A DNA stretch of 64,000 nt from Prodigiosinella aquatilis (lineage in GTDB: Bacteria > Pseudomonadota > Gammaproteobacteria > Enterobacterales > Enterobacteriaceae), in NCBI GenBank assembly GCA_030388725.1, contig CP128857.1, positions 1 through 64,000 on the forward strand, read 5' to 3'. Positions 59,133 to 64,000 of this stretch are shown piece after piece (the stretch's first letter is position 1; each line of letters opens with the position of its first letter). A program made the translations under genes and the position numbers. The notes beneath the pieces are model-generated. The model made no database searches. It was not told the DNA's origin and worked only from the letters and a program-made list of their open reading frames with translations.

Positions 59133-59201
59133 ACGCCATGGATAATGAATAAAGAATGGTTGTTCTGTTATTAATTGAATAAAGGATTGTTTCTCCGGGA
59201 A
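59133..59201 (+). repeat. 69-bp imperfect direct repeat, copy B
   Basis: The partner of 55297-55365 (about 83% identity). It abuts the IS3 remnant and lies on the far side of scsABC. Confidence 0.75.
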
Positions 59202-59419
59202 TAAGATCGAGCATACCGATCATCAGGCTCTGGCGCCTGACGTTATCGTTTAAGCCATTAACATAATCTGTACAAAAAACTAACATGCTTACCTAAATAT
59301 GGGGCTTTCATCACGTAAATTTCCTGATATCAACAATATATGTCCTATTCTATAAAAAAAATTTTACATAATTATGCAAAGCTGTAACTACCATCAAATT
59401 TCAGAATCGTCATTTTACC

Positions 59420-60262
59420 ATGAAAAAACTTATCATCACTGCAGCTGTGAATGGTGGTATAACGCCCCGCAGCAAAAATCCTTCAGTTCCTTATTCTCCC
59501 GATGAAATTGCGGAGTCGGTTTATCAATGTTGGCTAGCGGGGGCTTCTGTTGCACATGTCCATGCTCGGAATATTGAAGGAAAACCAAGTTATGAATTTA
59601 AAATCTGGAAGGATATTGTAGAGCGCATTCGTTCACGTTGCGACATCATCATAAATTTAAGCACGTCAGGACTTAATCTTCCTAAAACCTCCCCTATTGA
59701 ACAGGCATGGAATCATTTGGTTCTTAAACCAGAAATAGCCTCTTTTAATTGTGGCTCCGTTAATCATGGCGACAAACCATTTATTAATCCTCCTTCTCTT
59801 GCCAGAAAGTTAGCACATGACATGACAATTAATAATGTTACTCCAGAAATAGAAATTTATCATTCTGGCGTAATTAATGAAGCATTAACGCTATTTAAAG
59901 AAGGGTTTCTACATAAGCCAATGTTATTTGCTTTTGCAATGGGAATTCACGGCGGCGTGACGGCAACATGTAAGAATTTATTGAATTTAATTGATAATCT
60001 ACCAAGTGAAAGTATATGGTCAGCAATTGGAATTGGTCAAGCTCAATTGCCTATAAATATACATACTATTCTTCTCGGTGGACATGTGCGAACGGGGCTT
60101 GAAGATAACGTCTATTACCATAAAGGTGAGTTGGCAACGGGAAGTGCTCAATTAGTAGAACGAATTGTTCGTTTATCTCATGAAATTGGACGAGAGGTAG
60201 CCACTCCCTCGGAGGCAAGAGAAATATTAGGGCTGAATTCAAAAGGACAAAGAAATGAGTAA
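59420..60262 (+). CDS. BKACE-family beta-keto acid cleavage enzyme
   Basis: A 280-residue TIM-barrel metalloenzyme of the 3-keto-5-aminohexanoate cleavage (Kce, BKACE) family. Zinc ligands His46 and His48 (AHVHAR) and Glu228, and the catalytic Arg224 and Asp229 (GGHVRTGLEDN), are in place. The family exchanges acetyl-CoA with a beta-keto acid to give acetoacetate and an acyl-CoA. The side-chain specificity is not predictable by eye. It overlaps the HemB-like gene by 8 bp and begins the operon. Base composition is AT-rich compared with the core. Confidence 0.88.
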   Translation: MKKLIITAAVNGGITPRSKNPSVPYSPDEIAESVYQCWLAGASVAHVHARNIEGKPSYEFKIWKDIVERIRSRCDIIINLSTSGLNLPKTSPIEQAWNHLVLKPEIASFNCGSVNHGDKPFINPPSLARKLAHDMTINNVTPEIEIYHSGVINEALTLFKEGFLHKPMLFAFAMGIHGGVTATCKNLLNLIDNLPSESIWSAIGIGQAQLPINIHTILLGGHVRTGLEDNVYYHKGELATGSAQLVERIVRLSHEIGREVATPSEAREILGLNSKGQRNE

Positions 60263-61262
60263 TTCATTATCCCTTACCTACCGGCCCAGACGTTTGCGGC
60301 GTAATCCTCAATTGCGCGAACTTGTACAAGAAAATTTAATTCACTTAAGTGATCTCATTCAGCCAATTTTCATCGACGAAAGTATTGATAAAGCGCAACC
60401 GATAGAAATGTTACCGGGGATCATGCGGTTGCCAGAGGCATCGTTACCTGGAGAAATTGCAGCACTTTATGAACTTGGGATCCGTTACGTCATGCCATTT
60501 GGTATTTCGAGTCACAAAGACTTTCAAGGGAGTGATACCTGGTCTGATAACGGCTTACTGGCACGAATGATTCGGACAATCAAGCAAAACTGTTCAGATA
60601 TGATTGTAATACCCGATATCTGTTTTTGCGAATACACAACACACGGCCACTGTGGGGTTGTCGTTGACGGAGAAGTCGATAATGACCTGACGGTTATGAA
60701 TTTGGTTAAACAGTCACTCACTGCAGCTTGGGCGGGTGCTGACATGTTAGCGCCTTCATCAATGATGGATGGCCAAGTAGGGGCCATTCGAACGGCACTT
60801 GACGCCGCTGGCTTTTCTAACGTTGCCATCCTTGCTCATGCAATTAAATTTTCATCAGCATTTTATGGTCCATTTCGCAGCGCTGTAGATTGTGAGTTAA
60901 CCGGAGATCGGCATGGATATCAGGCGGATATTGCGAATGGAAGGCAAGCAATGGTTGAAGCACGCCTGGACGAGGAGCAAGGCGCTGACATTTTAATGGT
61001 AAAACCCGGAACACCTTATTTGGATGTGTTAAGCCGCCTCCGTCAGAGAACTGATTTGCCTTTGGCGATTTATCAAGTGGGTGGTGAATATGCGGCAATA
61101 AAGTTTGCCGCGCTCGCCGGGGCTCTGGATGAAAAACGTACTGTGTTGGAAACAATGATGGGTTTTAAGCGTGCCGGTGCGGACATGATAGTGAGTTACT
61201 ACGCTCGGCAAGTGGCATATTGGCTGCAAGAGAGTACTGATTGTGGGGGATTTAAAATATGA
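60255..61262 (+). CDS. HemB-like (porphobilinogen synthase) paralog
   Basis: A 335-residue protein clearly related to 5-aminolevulinate dehydratase. Zinc cysteines 123, 125 and 133 (DICFCEYTTHGHCG) and both Schiff-base lysines, K198 (AIKFSSAFYGPFR) and K250 (MVKPGTPY), are intact. Departures from E. coli HemB include QVSGEY read as QVGGEY (Gly276 for the P-site carboxylate-binding serine) and SYSTK read as AHAIK. Its place in an operon with BKACE, hydrolase and thiolase argues for a specialised condensation, not housekeeping heme synthesis. AAAAGGA precedes the ATG. Confidence 0.88.
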   Translation: MSNSLSLTYRPRRLRRNPQLRELVQENLIHLSDLIQPIFIDESIDKAQPIEMLPGIMRLPEASLPGEIAALYELGIRYVMPFGISSHKDFQGSDTWSDNGLLARMIRTIKQNCSDMIVIPDICFCEYTTHGHCGVVVDGEVDNDLTVMNLVKQSLTAAWAGADMLAPSSMMDGQVGAIRTALDAAGFSNVAILAHAIKFSSAFYGPFRSAVDCELTGDRHGYQADIANGRQAMVEARLDEEQGADILMVKPGTPYLDVLSRLRQRTDLPLAIYQVGGEYAAIKFAALAGALDEKRTVLETMMGFKRAGADMIVSYYARQVAYWLQESTDCGGFKI

Positions 61263-61915
61263 AAAAATTAGAGTCATATTTCAAAGATAAACCATATCCA
61301 GTTGAATGCAGAGGTGCTTCAGCTGAAAGTGCTGCTAAATTTATTATTTTATTACACGGTCGTCGCCAATCTTCCGATGATATTTATCAAATAGCAAATC
61401 GTGTAAGCAATGATAATATCGCTTGGATCATACCACTTGCACCAGAAAAAACCTGGTACCCAAGAGGTTTTTTAAGAGATATGAATGATAATCAGCCTTT
61501 TGCTGATAAAGCTATTCACTGTATAGATGAAATTATTAATTATTTAATTCACCGGAATATTTCTTCTAAAAATATTTGGATTGTTGGTTTTTCACAGGGA
61601 GCGTGCATTGGAAGTCAATATCTTGCACATATTAGACGAAGCATTGGTGGGGCCTTATTGTTTACTGGTGGTCTATTTGGGCCGAAAGTCGATTTATCAT
61701 TCATTGATAATGATGAACTGGAGAAAGTACCCATTCTTCTCACAGGAAGTAATACTGATAGCTGGGTTCCTGCTTATCGGGTTATTGAGTCTGCCAATTA
61801 TTTTAGAAAGTTAGGAGCAAATGTCAGGGTAGAAATATTTGACCAACGTGAACATGTAGTCTCGGAGAAAGAAATAAACATTGCTAGAGAATGGTTGAAG
61901 TCAATGCCAATATAA
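61259..61915 (+). CDS. Phospholipase/carboxylesterase-type serine hydrolase
   Basis: A 218-residue alpha/beta hydrolase of the Abhydrolase_2 group. Nucleophile Ser112 (GFSQG), Asp167 (TGSNTDSWVP) and His199 (QREHVVSE) form a plausible triad, and LLHGRRQSSDD supplies the oxyanion side. Such enzymes hydrolyse esters or thioesters. It shares ATGA with the end of the HemB-like gene, so the two are translationally coupled. It is markedly AT-rich. An acyl-CoA thioesterase role in the cluster is possible but not shown. Confidence 0.85.
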   Translation: MKKLESYFKDKPYPVECRGASAESAAKFIILLHGRRQSSDDIYQIANRVSNDNIAWIIPLAPEKTWYPRGFLRDMNDNQPFADKAIHCIDEIINYLIHRNISSKNIWIVGFSQGACIGSQYLAHIRRSIGGALLFTGGLFGPKVDLSFIDNDELEKVPILLTGSNTDSWVPAYRVIESANYFRKLGANVRVEIFDQREHVVSEKEINIAREWLKSMPI

Positions 61916-61932
61916 AGGTAAGGGGAATGATA

Positions 61933-63138
61933 ATGAGTGATGCTTATATTTGTGACTATGCGCGCACGCCTATTGGAAAATATGCTGGGATATTATCTTC
62001 TTTCCGTACAGATGACTTGGCTGCAATTCCATTGGAAACATTACGAACACGCCATCAAGATATTGACTGGCAATGTCTTGATGATGTCCTCTTGGGTTGC
62101 GCGAATCAGGCCGGGGAAGATAATCGTAATGTTGCTCGTATGAGCCTACTTCTGGCTGGGTTCCACCTCAGCATTCCGGGTACAACAATTAATCGTCTTT
62201 GTGGGTCTGGCATGGATGCTCTGGCGATGGCTGCTCGGTATATCAAGGCCGGTGAAGGACATCTGTTGCTTGCAGGTGGCGTTGAATCAATGTCTAGAGC
62301 GCCACTGGTAATGCCAAAGGCAACTAAAGCATTTTCCCGTCAAGCAGAAACATATGATACGACGATTGGCTGGCGCTTTATCAATCCTAAAATGAAATTG
62401 ATGTATGGTGTGGACGCGATGCCTGAAACTGCTGAGAATGTAGCCGAGAAATTTAGGATTAGTCGCGATTCCCAAGATGATTTTGCATTCTGTAGTCAGA
62501 AAAAATATGCCACTGCCGCTACTGCGGGTTTCTTCGATGAAGAAATCGTTGGAGTAAACGTCGAAATCTCGCGTAAAGAATCCCGGCTAGTAAGCAGTGA
62601 TGAGCATCCTCGAGTTTCTACGATAGAAAACCTGCAACGTTTAGCTGCGCCATTTCGCAAAAGCCATGGCACTGTCACAGCGGGTAATGCGTCAGGTGTA
62701 AATGATGGTTCCGCTGCATTACTGCTTACCTCGCAAGAAGGGTTGATCAGGCATAATTTGAAACCGCGTGCACGCATTGTGGCCAGCGCCTGTTCCGGCG
62801 TGGAACCTCGGATTATGGGAATGGGACCCGTACCTGCCGTTCACAAAGTCTTGAAGCTTGCAGGATTAACACTCCAGGAGATGGATGTGCTGGAGATAAA
62901 CGAGGCATTTGCAGCGCAGGCATTAGCGGTCATCAATGAGCTGAAATTGGATGTTCAGGACTCAAGGATCAATCCTAATGGCGGAGCCATTGCATTAGGA
63001 CATCCTCTTGGCATGAGTGGTGCCAGACTCATTGGAACGGCTGTTAATCAGCTTCATCGTATTGGTGGCCGATTTGCACTGTGTACGATGTGTATCGGCG
63101 TAGGACAAGGTATCGCTATGATTGTGGAACGCTGTTAA
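61933..63138 (+). CDS. Thiolase, PcaF-like (3-oxoadipyl-CoA thiolase type)
   Basis: A 401-residue thiolase. Nucleophile Cys90 (NRLCGSGMDAL), His357 (GHPLG) and Cys387 (CIGVGQG) are intact. The segment TTIGWRFINPKMKLMYGVDAMPETAENVA is diagnostic of the PcaF/PaaJ subgroup, which handles 3-oxoadipyl-CoA (succinyl-CoA plus acetyl-CoA). The ATG at 61933 has AGGGG upstream and fits the PcaF start; upstream in-frame starts back to 61891 lie in the hydrolase gene. It lies 17 bp after that gene. No other catechol or phenylacetate genes are nearby. Confidence 0.9.
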   Translation: MSDAYICDYARTPIGKYAGILSSFRTDDLAAIPLETLRTRHQDIDWQCLDDVLLGCANQAGEDNRNVARMSLLLAGFHLSIPGTTINRLCGSGMDALAMAARYIKAGEGHLLLAGGVESMSRAPLVMPKATKAFSRQAETYDTTIGWRFINPKMKLMYGVDAMPETAENVAEKFRISRDSQDDFAFCSQKKYATAATAGFFDEEIVGVNVEISRKESRLVSSDEHPRVSTIENLQRLAAPFRKSHGTVTAGNASGVNDGSAALLLTSQEGLIRHNLKPRARIVASACSGVEPRIMGMGPVPAVHKVLKLAGLTLQEMDVLEINEAFAAQALAVINELKLDVQDSRINPNGGAIALGHPLGMSGARLIGTAVNQLHRIGGRFALCTMCIGVGQGIAMIVERC

Positions 63139-64000
63139 TCGTTTATTTCCTCTAATGCTTTTTTCTGTTTGGCCCCCTCTTTCTCGCTGGCATAGCGCCA
63201 GCGAGACATAATATACAGTCCAACGCCAATTAGTACGCCACCAATAACTTCGTGCAGCGCTGGGGTTTGCCGTGTCAATGCGAAAGCGATTAATGCAGCA
63301 AATAATGGACACAGGAACAAAAAACCGCTGGTTTGTACAGAGCCGCCAATTTTCAGGGCCGCGAACCATAATCCCATTGCTCCTGTTGAAGCTGGGATGG
63401 CCAACCAAAAAAACATTCCCCATTTATAAGGTGTGGAAGGCAGCGTGGGATGTTGTTTACTTACTATGGCAACAATTGCCAAAACCAAGGCTCCAAGCAA
63501 CATCTGCCAAAATGTTACTATCCATGGTGAAAGGGTAAAATCAAACTTTTTATTAAGCACCGTGGAGCATGCCCAACACCCTGATGCCAACATGACCAGC
63601 CCGTCACCATAATTAATACCATTTCCGGAATGGCTGATACCGATACAAATTATCACGCCTATAAAAGCGATAAGTAATCCAACCAACGCCAGCATTGATG
63701 ACCGCTCACCCAGAAAAATCCATGCCAGCGGAACGACTAATAAGGGATTGCTTGCCATTAAAATCGCAGCAGTAGAGGGAGACGTAGACAGTAATCCAAT
63801 GTTCAGGAATGCCATAACACCCGTTGTCTGTAACGATCCAATTAAGAAAAGCTGTACCCAAGGTAGATCACGTAACTTTAGTTGTTGGCGGCGCATCAGT
63901 AAAAAGACAAAAGGGCATAACGTTAGAGCCGCAACAAAGAAACGAGCAGCGGCTGTCCAGAGTGGTGGGACATCGCTCATAACTATCTTGGTGCTTACGA
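63135..64000 (-). CDS. EamA-family (DMT) transporter, partial
   Basis: The protein shows about nine hydrophobic spans of an EamA/RhaT-type metabolite exporter (two EamA repeats). The methionine at 63980 is not the start: the frame stays open to the window edge and would add VSTKIV and presumably the first transmembrane helix (GSTFV...), so the 5' end is outside. Its stop overlaps that of the thiolase by 4 bp (convergent). It could export the product of the neighbouring cluster. Confidence 0.85.
   Translation of the reverse strand, partial: VSTKIVMSDVPPLWTAAARFFVAALTLCPFVFLLMRRQQLKLRDLPWVQLFLIGSLQTTGVMAFLNIGLLSTSPSTAAILMASNPLLVVPLAWIFLGERSSMLALVGLLIAFIGVIICIGISHSGNGINYGDGLVMLASGCWACSTVLNKKFDFTLSPWIVTFWQMLLGALVLAIVAIVSKQHPTLPSTPYKWGMFFWLAIPASTGAMGLWFAALKIGGSVQTSGFLFLCPLFAALIAFALTRQTPALHEVIGGVLIGVGLYIMSRWRYASEKEGAKQKKALEEIND

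Noticed and set aside
58954..59286. Single 110-codon transposase gene
   Set aside because: Only the C-terminal part matches IS3 transposases; the N-terminal half is repeat copy B and unrelated sequence, so it is a remnant.

Overview
This window is enterobacterial chromosome. Gene content, gene order and rRNA sequence resemble Escherichia coli, but the 16S sequence, the lower GC and the accessory genes suggest a plant-associated or insect-associated relative of the Pectobacteriaceae (Dickeya, Pectobacterium or Brenneria type). The genus cannot be fixed by eye. The window opens inside the replication origin: 13-mer repeats and DnaA boxes at about 105-360 lie next to mioC, as in E. coli.

Layout, 0.1-49 kb, conserved core: oriC, mioC, asnC (asnA, its usual partner, is missing), viaA-ravA, kup, and the ribose operon rbsDACBK-rbsR under two RbsR palindromes. 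A complete rRNA operon follows (16S, tRNA-Glu, 23S, 5S). Its 23S gene carries an insert of about 105 nt in helix 25. Then come mobA-mobB, yihD-srkA-dsbA, polA, the Spot 42 sRNA, engB, yihI with a small membrane ORF, hemN, yshB, the nitrogen control operon glnA-glnL-glnG under a sigma-54/NtrC promoter, typA, yihX, dtd, fabY, yicH, xanP, and rpoZ-spoT-trmH-recG, in which trmH is a truncated, surely inactive remnant. gmk and the divergent periplasmic-type DNA ligase gene ligB close this part.

From a tRNA-Pro(CGG) gene at 48.7 kb onward the content is accessory. A five-gene operon (about 53.2-49.05 kb, minus strand) encodes a thermostable-hemolysin/GNAT-like protein, an AMP-dependent acyl ligase, a heme-oxygenase-like diiron protein, a short-chain dehydrogenase and an exported repeat protein. 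A broken LysR regulator sits divergently beside it. This set looks like a pathway for a modified acyl metabolite. Next are a histidine acid phosphatase (phytase) and scsABC (copper and redox stress), the latter flanked by two 69-bp imperfect direct repeats and an IS3-family remnant.

The window ends in an AT-rich cluster: a BKACE-family enzyme, a second HemB-like enzyme with an altered P-site, a serine hydrolase, a PcaF-like 3-oxoadipyl-CoA thiolase and a convergent EamA exporter cut by the window edge. The first four overlap or nearly touch. I infer that the thiolase, hydrolase and BKACE make or exchange beta-keto acids and that the HemB-like enzyme condenses one of them, perhaps with 5-aminolevulinate, into a pyrrole or related product. 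I know of no described pathway with this set, and it is the strongest candidate for a new system here.
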